DNA of 12,765 bases from Aquincola sp. (GCA_029884035.1 JAOUIM010000058.1:1-12765), one strand, 5' to 3'. Numbered from the stretch's first letter, positions 1-7,149 are shown. Numbers and translations are program-made. The notes: generated from the sequence alone by a model not told the origin.

Positions 1-579
1 TACCTCGCCTTCGAGCGCCTGCCTTACGTGCTGGAGGGCTGCTCGTACGCGATCGACTACCGGCCGGTGCTGTTCGCGGGGCTGCTCTCGCACTGGGGCC
101 AGAAGGGGCCCGCCGAGATCGAGCCCAAGCGCGCCTGGACCTACCGCCAGATCGCCTGGCTGGCGCACGCCCACAGCATCGATATCGCCGTGCCGGCAGT
201 GCACCCGTTCAACCCGTTGCCGCTGCTGCGTCTGCTGGTGGCGACAGGCGCCAATCGCCGCAGCGTCGAGTTGGTGATGCACCACGTATGGCGCGGTGGC
301 GCCGATGCATCCGACCCGGCACGCGTGGCCGCGCTGGCTGCCGTGCTGGCACCGGCGCGCGACCCCGCCGCCCCTGAAGTCAAGGCGGCGTTGCGCGCGG
401 CCACCGATGCGGCGATCGCGCGCGGCGTTTTCGGCGTGCCGATGTTCGATCTCGACGGCCGCTTGTTCTGGGGCTTGGACGCCCTGCCGATGCTGCGCGC
501 CGCGTTGCGGGGCGACCCGTGGTTCGACGGGCAGTCGTGGAATGAGGCCGGCGACCGGCCGCTGGGCGTTCAGCGCTGA
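1..579 (+). CDS. 2-hydroxychromene-2-carboxylate isomerase, DsbA-like (5' partial)
   Basis: The reading frame is open from base 1 to the TGA at 577-579, giving 192 visible residues. The family is a thioredoxin-fold, glutathione-dependent isomerase (kappa-class GST/DsbA-like) of about 200 residues, first known from naphthalene and other aromatic catabolism, where it interconverts 2-hydroxychromene-2-carboxylate and the open-chain benzylidenepyruvate. Visible marks are the N-terminal YLAFERLP that normally follows the active-site Ser-Pro segment, the long helical insert, and near the C-terminus the FGVPMF cis-proline region followed by FWGLDALPMLR. About 10-15 N-terminal residues, including the catalytic serine region, lie outside the window, so activity cannot be judged. 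No aromatic-degradation gene is beside it here; such orphan copies are common and the true substrate is unknown. The next gene begins 48 bases downstream on the same strand. Confidence 0.88.
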   Translation, partial: YLAFERLPYVLEGCSYAIDYRPVLFAGLLSHWGQKGPAEIEPKRAWTYRQIAWLAHAHSIDIAVPAVHPFNPLPLLRLLVATGANRRSVELVMHHVWRGGADASDPARVAALAAVLAPARDPAAPEVKAALRAATDAAIARGVFGVPMFDLDGRLFWGLDALPMLRAALRGDPWFDGQSWNEAGDRPLGVQR

Positions 580-627
580 ACCGCGATCCGCACTCAAGCC
601 GGCCGTCGTGATGCCGATAACCGCGGC

Positions 628-2145
628 ATGCTGGTCGATTCCTCCGTCGCGATCGGTGCTGCGATCGTTGGCGCCGGCATGCTCGGCACGCTCGGCGGCA
701 TGCATTGGCGCCTGCGTCGCAGCACGTCGCGGCTCAAGCGCAGGCTGAGCGCCGCACGATCGCGCGCCGAGGATGCCGAATTGCGTGATCCGGTCACCGG
801 CGTGTTGTCGCGGCGTGGGTTCGCGCGGGCGCTGGACGCGGTGACGCAACGCCCGGGCGCTGGGCCGACGACCGTGTTGTGCATCGGCCTCGATGCCTTC
901 CGGATCATCCAGGATGCGCATGGACACGCCTTCGTCGATCAGCTCCTGTCCCAGGTCGTGCAGCGGCTGGTCGAGGCCGGCGGGCCTTCGTGCACGCTCG
1001 GCCGGCTGCGAACCAGCCAGTTCGGGCTCTTGGTGCCAGGACTATCGTCGCCGGCCATGCAGATCGCCGAGCAACTGCGCCAGGCCTTGGCGCAACCCTT
1101 CGAGGTCGATGCCCACGAGGTCGGGCTCACGGCCTCCGTGGGCGTGGCCAGCGGCGACGCGGCCGAGGCGCCGCGACTGCTGTCGCGTGCCGTGATGGCG
1201 ATGAGCACGGTGTTGCTGGCCGGCGGCGACGACCGCGCCGAGTTCGACCCGCGCATGGCCGCCGATCACCGCGACCAAGCCGCACTGGTGCGCGACCTGA
1301 GCCGTGCGATCGAGCGCAAGGAGTTCGAGCTCTTCTACCAGCCGAAGGTCGACAGCCAGACGCTTCAGGTTACCGCGGCCGAGGCGCTGCTGCGATGGCG
1401 CCATCCGTCGCGCGGCATGATCAGCCCGGCGCTGTTCATCCCGCTGGCCGAGCGCCACGGCCTGATTGCCGCGATTGGCAATTGGGTGCTGGACGAGGCA
1501 CTGTGCCAAGCCGCGGCCTGGCGCAAGAATGGCATGCGCATGCGGGTGGCGATCAATGTCTCCGGCTACCAGATGCGCCAGGACGATTTCGCGGCGCGCC
1601 TCGAGCGTGGCCTTCGCGCGCATGGCCTGCAGCCTGGCCGCTTCACCTGTGAGATCACGGAAAGCACCGCGATGGAGGACACCGCGGTGACGCACCGCGC
1701 CTTCGCCCGCCTGGGCAAGATCGGCGTGCACGTCTCGATCGACGACTTCGGCACCGGGCATTCGAGCCTGGCGGCGCTGCGGCGGCTGCCGGCCGGCGAA
1801 CTGAAGATCGACCGCGCCTTCGTGGCCGACTTGGCGGAAAGTACCGAGGCGCGCACGATCGTGGAGGCCATCGTTCAGATGGCCCACACGCTGCGCCTGC
1901 GCGTCGTGGCCGAGGGGGTGGAGACGGTAGCCCAACGCGACCACCTGATGGCGTTGGGCTGCGACGAGATGCAGGGCTACCTGTTCGCCAAGCCGATGAC
2001 CGCGCGCGCGCTGAGCCTGTGGGCCGCAGACGCCTCCGCCGCCCTTACGCAGACCTTCAGCTCATCGCTGTTCAAGGAGACGTTGGCGCTGCCCGGGGCA
2101 AACGCCTCGAGGCCTGTGCTGCTGCGATCGCAATCAGCCCCTTAG
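628..2145 (+). CDS. Membrane-anchored protein with degenerate GGDEF and intact EAL domain (probable c-di-GMP phosphodiesterase)
   Basis: A 505-residue protein. Residues about 6-25 form one hydrophobic segment followed by a basic stretch, suggesting an inner-membrane anchor with the rest in the cytoplasm. Residues about 53-205 are a GGDEF fold (DPVTGVLSRRGF at its start), but the signature is RTSQF at 128-132, so cyclase activity is not expected and no RxxD inhibitory site is seen. Residues about 215-465 are an EAL domain with its usual key residues: E252-A-L, N310, EITES at 342-346, DDFGTG at 372-377, K393, E429 and E432 in AEGVE, and Q449. This predicts hydrolysis of cyclic di-GMP to pGpG. 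No PAS, GAF or receiver domain is present. ATG 628 is the only usual start in frame after the upstream gene's TGA at 577-579. No Shine-Dalgarno sequence precedes it. The last 40 residues are low-conservation tail. It converges on maeB with 12 bases between stops. Confidence 0.93.
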   Translation: MLVDSSVAIGAAIVGAGMLGTLGGMHWRLRRSTSRLKRRLSAARSRAEDAELRDPVTGVLSRRGFARALDAVTQRPGAGPTTVLCIGLDAFRIIQDAHGHAFVDQLLSQVVQRLVEAGGPSCTLGRLRTSQFGLLVPGLSSPAMQIAEQLRQALAQPFEVDAHEVGLTASVGVASGDAAEAPRLLSRAVMAMSTVLLAGGDDRAEFDPRMAADHRDQAALVRDLSRAIERKEFELFYQPKVDSQTLQVTAAEALLRWRHPSRGMISPALFIPLAERHGLIAAIGNWVLDEALCQAAAWRKNGMRMRVAINVSGYQMRQDDFAARLERGLRAHGLQPGRFTCEITESTAMEDTAVTHRAFARLGKIGVHVSIDDFGTGHSSLAALRRLPAGELKIDRAFVADLAESTEARTIVEAIVQMAHTLRLRVVAEGVETVAQRDHLMALGCDEMQGYLFAKPMTARALSLWAADASAALTQTFSSSLFKETLALPGANASRPVLLRSQSAP

Positions 2146-2157
2146 CGTGAGCAAGCC

Positions 2158-4467
2158 CTAGAGCGAGGCATTGGCGTCGGCTACCGCGAGCGCCGTCATG
2201 TTGACGATGCGCCGCACCGTGGCGCTGGGCGTGAGGATGTGCACCGCGCGCGCCGCACCGAGCAGGACGGGCCCAACCGTCACACCGTGGCCGCCGGTCA
2301 CCTTGAGCACGTTGAACAGGATGTTCGCAGCATCGATGTTGGGCATCACCAGCAGGTTGGCATCGCCCTGCAGGCTGCTGTCGGGCAGGAAGGTGTGACG
2401 GACCTCCTCCGACAGTGCCGCATCGCCGTGCATCTCGCCGTCGCAGGTCACGCCCGGGCGCGCGGCCTTGAACAGTTCGGCGGCGCGCCGCATCCGCTTG
2501 GCCGAGGGACGTGACGAGGAACCGAACATCGAGTGCGAGACGAAGGCCACGCGCGGGGCCACGCCGAACCGGCGCAACTCGTCGGCGGCCATCGCCGCGA
2601 TCTCGGAGAGCTGCTCGGCGCTGGGTTCGTCGTTGACGAACGTGTCGGTCAGGAACAGCGTACGGTCGCCCAGCAGCACCGCGTTCATCGCGGCGAAGGT
2701 CGAGGCACCGGGCTCCAGGCCGATCGTGTCGCGCACATGCTCGAGGTGGACGTCGTACTTGCCGACCACGCCGCACAGCATCGCGTCGGCCTCGCCCAGC
2801 CGCAAGAGCATGGCCGAGATCAGCGTGTTAGACCGCCGCAGCGCGGCCTTGGCCATCGACGGCGTCACGCCGTTGCGGCCCATCAGGTGCTGGTAGTCCT
2901 CCCAGCAGGCGCGATAGCGCGGGTCGTCCTCGGGGTTGACGAGCTCGATATCACGGCCGGGCTGGATGCGCAGGCCGGCGCGCTTGATGCGCGCCTCGAT
3001 AACTGCGGGGCGTCCGACGAGGATCGGCCTTGCCAGTCCCTCGTCCAACACGACTTGGACCGCGCGCAGCACGCGTTCGTCCTCGCCCTCGGCGTAGACG
3101 ACGCGCGCAGGCCGTTTCTTGGCCGCGCTGAAGACCGGGCGCATCACGAAGCCGGTCTGGTAGACGAAGCGTGTCAGCGACTGGCGGTAGGCGTCGAGGT
3201 CGGCGATCGGGCGCGTGGCCACGCCGCTTTCGGCAGCGGCCTGCGCGACCGCCGGAGCGATGCGCAGGATCAAGCGCGAGTCGAAGGGCTTGGGGATCAG
3301 GTAGTCGGGCCCGAATGCGAGTTCCTGCCCGACGTAGGCGGCGGCCACCTCATCGCTGATCTCGGCCTTGGCCAGCCCTGCGATCTCGCGCACGCAGGCG
3401 AGCTTCATGTCCTCGGTGATGCGGGTGGCGCCGCAGTCGAGCGCGCCGCGAAAGATGTACGGGAAGCACAGGACGTTGTTGACCTGGTTCGGGTAGTCGC
3501 TGCGGCCGGTGGCGACGATGCAGTCGGGTCGCGCCGCCTTGGCCAGCTCGGGCCGGATCTCGGGCTCGGGATTCGCGAGTGCGAGGATCAGCGGCTTGTC
3601 GGCCATCGTCTTGACCATCTCGGGCGTCAGCACACCGGCGGTGGAGCAACCCAGGAAGACGTCGCACTTGACCATCACGTCGGCCAAGGTGCGAGCTGCC
3701 GTCTTCTGGCAGTAGCGCTGCTTGCTCTCGTCGAGCTTGCCCGTCCGTGCATCCTCGCGCTCGTGCTGGATCACGCCGCGCGAGTCGACGACGAAGATGT
3801 TCTCGTGCTTGACGCCCAGACCGACCATCACGTCGAGGCACGCGATCGCCGCCGCGCCCGCACCCGAGGACACGAGCTTGATCGCGCCGATGTCCTTGCC
3901 CATCAGCTCCAGGCCGTTGAGCAAGGCTGCCCCCGAGATGATCGCCGTGCCGTGCTGGTCGTCGTGGAAGACGGGGATCTTCATCCGCTCCTTGAGCTTG
4001 CGCTCGATGTAGAAGCACTCGGGGGCCTTGATGTCCTCGAGGTTGATCCCGCCCAGCGTGGGCTCGAGCGCGGCGATGTGCTCGATCAACCGGTCGGGGT
4101 CCTTCTCCGCGAGTTCGATGTCGAACACGTCGATGCCGGCGAACTTCTTGAACAGGCAGCCCTTGCCTTCCATCACCGGCTTGGCCGCGAGTGGACCGAT
4201 GTCGCCCAGCCCGAGCACTGCAGTGCCGTTGGTGACGACGCCCACGAGATTGCCGCGCGAGGTCAGCTCGGCGGCCAGTCGAGGGTCGTCCTGGATCGCG
4301 AGACAGGGATACGCGACACCCGGCGAATAGGCCAGCGACAGGTCGCGCTGATTGGCCAGCGGCTTGGTCGGCGTGATCGAGATCTTGCCGCGCGTGGGGG
4401 CGCGGTGGTATTCGAAGGCGGCGTCGGCCAGCGCCTGTTCGGCGGGGGTGAGCGGCTTGCGGTCCAT
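2158..4467 (-). CDS. maeB: NADP-dependent malic enzyme with C-terminal phosphotransacetylase-like domain
   Basis: A 769-residue protein, the normal size of the hybrid MaeB malic enzymes of proteobacteria. It decarboxylates malate oxidatively to pyruvate and CO2, making NADPH in the cytoplasm. The malic half is about residues 1-430: Y47 in AYSPGVAYP, K96 in GPLAAKPVMEGK, metal ligands E144-D145 and D170 in FHDDQHGTAI, and the nucleotide-binding SGAGAAAIA at 201-209. Residues about 445-769 match phosphotransacetylase; in known MaeB enzymes this half is not catalytic but mediates oligomerisation and acetyl-CoA regulation (family knowledge, not visible here). The frame stays open 110 codons upstream, but ATG 4465-4467 has an AGGAGA six bases ahead and gives the family N-terminus. 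The gene follows pgk by 112 bases on the same strand and may have its own promoter. It converges with the EAL gene. Confidence 0.96.
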   Translation of the reverse strand: MDRKPLTPAEQALADAAFEYHRAPTRGKISITPTKPLANQRDLSLAYSPGVAYPCLAIQDDPRLAAELTSRGNLVGVVTNGTAVLGLGDIGPLAAKPVMEGKGCLFKKFAGIDVFDIELAEKDPDRLIEHIAALEPTLGGINLEDIKAPECFYIERKLKERMKIPVFHDDQHGTAIISGAALLNGLELMGKDIGAIKLVSSGAGAAAIACLDVMVGLGVKHENIFVVDSRGVIQHEREDARTGKLDESKQRYCQKTAARTLADVMVKCDVFLGCSTAGVLTPEMVKTMADKPLILALANPEPEIRPELAKAARPDCIVATGRSDYPNQVNNVLCFPYIFRGALDCGATRITEDMKLACVREIAGLAKAEISDEVAAAYVGQELAFGPDYLIPKPFDSRLILRIAPAVAQAAAESGVATRPIADLDAYRQSLTRFVYQTGFVMRPVFSAAKKRPARVVYAEGEDERVLRAVQVVLDEGLARPILVGRPAVIEARIKRAGLRIQPGRDIELVNPEDDPRYRACWEDYQHLMGRNGVTPSMAKAALRRSNTLISAMLLRLGEADAMLCGVVGKYDVHLEHVRDTIGLEPGASTFAAMNAVLLGDRTLFLTDTFVNDEPSAEQLSEIAAMAADELRRFGVAPRVAFVSHSMFGSSSRPSAKRMRRAAELFKAARPGVTCDGEMHGDAALSEEVRHTFLPDSSLQGDANLLVMPNIDAANILFNVLKVTGGHGVTVGPVLLGAARAVHILTPSATVRRIVNMTALAVADANASL

Positions 4468-4473
4468 GGCACG

Positions 4474-4479
4474 TCTCCT
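4474..4479 (-). promoter_or_regulatory. Shine-Dalgarno site of maeB
   Basis: On the minus strand this reads AGGAGA, six bases before ATG 4467-4465. It is the strongest ribosome-binding site in the minus-strand gene set and decides the maeB start against the much longer open frame. Confidence 0.85.
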
Positions 4480-4503
4480 GTGTGCTTGTGACGCCGAGAT
4501 TAC

Positions 4504-4530
4504 CCCTGTTGGACTGCCGCGCCCACAGGG
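4504..4530 (-). terminator. Hairpin between pgk and maeB, possible weak terminator
   Basis: Arms 4504-4512 and 4522-4530 pair over nine positions with one mismatch (CCCTGTTGG against CCCACAGGG), loop nine bases. It lies about 50 bases beyond the pgk stop and 37 bases before maeB. No T-rich run follows on the minus strand, so it does not look like a classical intrinsic terminator. It could stabilise the pgk 3' end or attenuate read-through into maeB. Confidence 0.3.
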
Positions 4531-4579
4531 TTCGCGCGACGAGGCAGGGCGCTTGCGGCAGAGAATGGCTGGTGTCGTC

Positions 4580-5773
4580 TCAGCCCTTGGCGCGCCGTGC
4601 CAGGATCTCGAAAGCCGGCAACGTCTTTCCTTCGAGCACCTCGAGGAAGGCTCCGCCGCCCGTCGAGATGTAGCCCACGTCTTTCTCGATGCCGTACTTG
4701 GCAATGGCTGCCAGCGTGTCGCCGCCACCGGCGATCGAGAAGGCATCGCTGGCCGCGATCGCGCGCGCGATCGTCTCGGTGCCGTGGGCGAAGGCATCGA
4801 ACTCGAACACCCCGACCGGCCCGTTCCAGACGATCGTGCCGGCGGCCCTCAACTGCGCGGCGAGCGCGCCGGCTGTGCGCGGACCGATGTCGAGGATCAT
4901 GTCGTCGGCCGCGACGTCGCGCGCGGCCTTTACCGTGGCGGTGGCGTCGGCCGCGAAGGTCTTGGCGCAGACCACGTCGGTCGGGATCGGGACGGCGGCG
5001 CCGCGGGCGGCCATCGCGTCGATCACGGCTTTGGCGTCGTTCACGAGGTCCGCTTCGGCCAGGCTCTTGCCGATCGGCAGGCCCGCCGCGAGCATGAAAG
5101 TATTGGCAATGCCGCCGCCAACGATCAGCTGGTCGACGTTCTTCGCCAGGCTCTGGAGGATCGTCAGCTTGGTGCTGACCTTCGAGCCCGCGACGATCGC
5201 CACCAGCGGCCGTTTCGGCTGGGCCAGCGCCCTGGTGAGGGCGTCGATCTCGGCCGCGAGCAGCGGCCCGGCGCATGCGACCTTGGCGAACTGGGCAATG
5301 CCGTAGGTGCTGGCCTCGGCGCGGTGAGCGGTTCCGAACGCGTCGTGCACGAAGATGTCGCACAGCGCGGCCATCTTCCGCGCGAGTTCCTCGTTGTTCT
5401 TCTTCTCGCCCTTGTTGACGCGGCAGTTCTCGAGCAACACCACCTCGCCGGGCTTCACGTCGACGCCGTCGACCCAGCCGGCTTTGAGTGGCACCGGTCG
5501 ACCCAGCAATTGCGACAGCCGTTCAGCAACCAGTGCGAGCGTGTCTGCAGGCTTGAATTCGCCCTCGGTCGGTCGCCCGAGGTGCGAGGTCACCATCACC
5601 GCCGCGCCGGCGTCGAGCGCCATCCGGATGCATGGCACCGAGGCGCGGATGCGGGTGTCCTCGGTGATGCGGCCGGCATCGTCCTGAGGCACGTTGAGGT
5701 CGGCGCGGATGAAAACACGCTGGCCGCGCACGCGGCCCTGCGCCACCAGATCGGCAAAGCGGATGACGTTCAT
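4580..5773 (-). CDS. pgk: Phosphoglycerate kinase
   Basis: A 397-residue cytoplasmic enzyme of normal length, transferring phosphate between 1,3-bisphosphoglycerate and ADP in glycolysis, and the reverse in gluconeogenesis or carbon fixation. Signature segments in order are RADLNVP (23-29, substrate site), TSHLGRP (62-68), ENCRVNKGEKKN (115-126), HDAFGTAHR (143-151), AGSKVSTK (195-202), GGGIANTF (219-226), WNGPVGVFE (316-324, nucleotide side) and the C-terminal SGGG-type STGGGAFLEVLEGK (370-383). The start ATG 5773-5771 gives the family N-terminus. The frame continues 46 codons upstream through azlD sequence, but that part is unlike the family. No good Shine-Dalgarno sequence is seen; TACAAT ends six bases before the ATG. 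The azlD stop is only 16 bases upstream, so co-transcription with azlCD is likely as well. maeB follows after 112 bases. Confidence 0.98.
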   Translation of the reverse strand: MNVIRFADLVAQGRVRGQRVFIRADLNVPQDDAGRITEDTRIRASVPCIRMALDAGAAVMVTSHLGRPTEGEFKPADTLALVAERLSQLLGRPVPLKAGWVDGVDVKPGEVVLLENCRVNKGEKKNNEELARKMAALCDIFVHDAFGTAHRAEASTYGIAQFAKVACAGPLLAAEIDALTRALAQPKRPLVAIVAGSKVSTKLTILQSLAKNVDQLIVGGGIANTFMLAAGLPIGKSLAEADLVNDAKAVIDAMAARGAAVPIPTDVVCAKTFAADATATVKAARDVAADDMILDIGPRTAGALAAQLRAAGTIVWNGPVGVFEFDAFAHGTETIARAIAASDAFSIAGGGDTLAAIAKYGIEKDVGYISTGGGAFLEVLEGKTLPAFEILARRAKG

Positions 5774-5779
5774 GGCGCG

Positions 5780-5785
5780 ATTGTA
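5780..5785 (-). promoter_or_regulatory. -10-like hexamer abutting the pgk start
   Basis: On the minus strand this is TACAAT, five of six matches to TATAAT, six bases before the pgk ATG. No clear -35 hexamer is seen at 16-18 bases upstream. If used, transcription would begin at or next to the A of the start codon. Confidence 0.3.
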
Positions 5786-5789
5786 GGAA

Positions 5790-6119
5790 TCACCACCCGA
5801 AGGCCAGCTTGAGCGCGAGCAAGGCGGCGGTGCCGACAAGAATCGTGCCGAGGATCCCGCGCCGCCAGTAGAAGTAGGCGGTGGCCGCGAGCACCGCGGG
5901 CAGACGCGCATCCATCCAGGTCGAGATCAGCCGGCCCTGCGTCATCACGACCTCCGGCGCGACGACTGCGACCAGCGCCGCCAGCGGCGCATAGCGCAGC
6001 CCCTGCTGCAGCCAGGCCGGCAGCGGCAGTTCGCGCTCGGGGATCAGGAAGAAGCCGCGCGTGAGGATCGTGATCAGCGCCAGGCCGATCACGGCGATCA
6101 CGCCCTCGAGCGCGGTCAC
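5790..6119 (-). CDS. azlD: AzlD-family branched-chain amino acid exporter small subunit
   Basis: A 109-residue hydrophobic protein with about four membrane segments (roughly residues 4-26, 40-60, 72-86 and 88-107) and the family features TRGFFLIPERELPLPAW and LRYAPLAALVA near the middle. AzlD proteins pair with AzlC to form a two-component exporter of branched-chain and related amino acids in the inner membrane (as in BrnFE and YgaZH). Length is typical (about 100-110). The start is GTG at 6119-6117, supported by GGAGG five bases ahead. azlC ends 40 bases upstream, and that gap holds a strong hairpin. pgk begins 16 bases after the stop, so a transcript azlC-azlD-pgk is plausible. Confidence 0.9.
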   Translation of the reverse strand: MTALEGVIAVIGLALITILTRGFFLIPERELPLPAWLQQGLRYAPLAALVAVVAPEVVMTQGRLISTWMDARLPAVLAATAYFYWRRGILGTILVGTAALLALKLAFGW

Positions 6120-6124
6120 GCCGG

Positions 6125-6129
6125 CCTCC
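6125..6129 (-). promoter_or_regulatory. Shine-Dalgarno site of azlD
   Basis: On the minus strand GGAGG lies five bases before the GTG at 6119-6117 and supports this non-ATG start. It sits two bases after a GC-rich stem-loop (6131-6159). Confidence 0.75.
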
Positions 6130-6130
6130 G

Positions 6131-6159
6131 GCGCCGCGCCGGGCGAGCGCCCGCGGCGC
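6131..6159 (-). repeat. GC-rich stem-loop in the azlC-azlD gap
   Basis: GCGCCGCG (6131-6138) and CGCGGCGC (6152-6159) are perfect inverted repeats, an eight-pair all-GC stem with a 13-base loop. An alternative smaller stem GGGC/GCCC (6141-6144 with 6149-6152) competes with it. The structure fills the gap between the azlC stop (6162-6160) and the azlD Shine-Dalgarno site. It has no T-run, so it is more likely to affect mRNA stability or translation than to terminate. Confidence 0.5.
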
Positions 6160-6903
6160 TCATGTGAGGTCCTCTTCAGGATCGACCGGCCGTGTCGTGG
6201 TGTGGTCGATCAGCAGGCCGATCGCGACCGCCGCGGCGATCGCGACCAGGATGTTGAGCTTCAGCGGGAGCGCGTACGCCGCAACCGCGGCGGCCCCCGC
6301 GACGGCCGCTGCGATCCAGGTCGAGCGGTCATGCAGGAGGGAGTAGGTCAGCGCGAGCAGCGCCAGCGTGCCGGCGAATCCCAATCCCCACTCGGACGGG
6401 ATGCGGTCACCCACGAAAAGACCGATCATTGACGGCACCTGCCAAGCGGTCCAGTTCAGTACGACCCCGCCCCAGAAATACGGCACGGCCTCGGGGACCG
6501 GCCGTTGGTCCGGGAAGCGCCTCATGAAGAGCACGTAGTTCAGGTCGGCAGCGAAGTACGCCATGCGCAGCCGGCGCGCCCGCGGCAGGTCGCTGAAGTA
6601 GCGTCGCCAGCCGGCACTGAAGATCACGAAGCGCAGGTTGACGCACAGTGCGGTCGCCCAGACCACCCACAGCGGCGCACCGCCGGCCAGCAGGGGCAGC
6701 GCCGCGAGCTGCGCACTACCGGCGAACACGATCAGCGACATGAAGGCCGCGAGCGGAAGCGGCAGGCCGCTCTTGGCCATCGCCACGCCGGTCAACAGCC
6801 CCCAAGCCCCGATGCCCAGCGCGGTGCCGGTCATCTCGCGCGCGCCGCGAGCGAACTCGGGGTGGCGCCACAGGGCCTGGGGCGCCGCGTCGGAAACACT
6901 CAT
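6160..6903 (-). CDS. azlC: AzlC-family branched-chain amino acid exporter large subunit
   Basis: A 247-residue inner-membrane protein of typical family length, with several hydrophobic segments beginning near residue 28 (G/A-rich TGTALGIGAWGLLTGVAM). The family core FAGSAQLAALPLLAGG (60-75) and LCVNLRFVIFSAGWRRYF (87-104) is clear, as is the later FWGGVVLNWTAWQ segment. With AzlD it should export branched-chain amino acids or analogues. The start ATG 6903-6901 (MSVSDAAPQALWRHPEFARGA) gives the usual short cytoplasmic N-terminus before the first membrane span. The frame stays open 56 codons further upstream, but that part is Arg-rich and unlike the family. No Shine-Dalgarno sequence is seen; an inverted repeat sits against the start. 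azlD follows after 40 bases. No divergent Lrp-type regulator gene is present nearby. Confidence 0.92.
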   Translation of the reverse strand: MSVSDAAPQALWRHPEFARGAREMTGTALGIGAWGLLTGVAMAKSGLPLPLAAFMSLIVFAGSAQLAALPLLAGGAPLWVVWATALCVNLRFVIFSAGWRRYFSDLPRARRLRMAYFAADLNYVLFMRRFPDQRPVPEAVPYFWGGVVLNWTAWQVPSMIGLFVGDRIPSEWGLGFAGTLALLALTYSLLHDRSTWIAAAVAGAAAVAAYALPLKLNILVAIAAAVAIGLLIDHTTTRPVDPEEDLT

Positions 6904-7149
6904 GCGCCGGATTGTCCGGCCCAACGCCGAGCGCGCTCCGTGCGTCGGCACGAAGGGATCCAGAGATCGCGGTTTCAGGAGGTTGCTCACCACCCGGATG
7001 CGGCTCATGGCCACTGGCGGATCGTCCCGCTGCCCGCAACGTGACTGGCATTGCCGCTCCGCGGCACTCAACGTTGCCCGAGCCGGGCATCGAGATCTCG
7101 ACGCTGGCGGCTGTTCCGCCTGCGCGGTTTCGCCCCAGCGGGCGGCCGA
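6904..7149 (-). other. Intergenic region between the lipoprotein gene and azlC, with a run of short hairpins
   Basis: No credible gene is seen in these 246 bases; the open frames crossing it are extensions of azlC or shadows. It holds three short stem-loops in a row: 7052-7066 (TGCCGC-TCC-GCGGCA), 7075-7089 (TGCCCG-AGC-CGGGCA) and 7106-7120 (GGCGG-CTGTT-CCGCC), all beyond the lipoprotein stop at 7150. None is followed by a T-run on the minus strand. They may mark the 3' end of the def-fmt-lipoprotein transcript. The azlC promoter should lie in the lower-coordinate part. Confidence 0.45.
6906..6920 (-). promoter_or_regulatory. 15-base inverted repeat abutting the azlC start
   Basis: GCCGGA and TCCGGC flank TTG in a near-perfect palindrome two bases before the azlC start codon. 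It contains a -10-like GACAAT (6916-6911 on the minus strand) seven bases before the ATG. It could be an operator, a small 5' hairpin or chance. Confidence 0.25.

Noticed and set aside
1042..1944. A 300-codon minus-strand frame inside the GGDEF-EAL gene.
   Set aside because: It lies wholly within the conserved domains of the plus-strand gene and shows no protein family features.
2146..2157. Terminator between the EAL gene and maeB.
   Set aside because: The 12-base gap and the flanking ends show no inverted repeat of useful length.
2533..4491. A 652-codon open frame on the plus strand opposite maeB.
   Set aside because: It is exactly antisense to a well-conserved malic enzyme, its translation is rich in Arg, His, Ala and Val without any recognisable motif, and long antisense frames are expected where third codon positions are nearly all G or C.
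4352..5812. A 486-codon open frame on the plus strand opposite pgk.
   Set aside because: Antisense to an unmistakable phosphoglycerate kinase; no motif seen.
6904..7071. Extension of azlC by 56 codons.
   Set aside because: The extra sequence is Arg-rich and unlike AzlC N-termini, and it has no ribosome-binding site.
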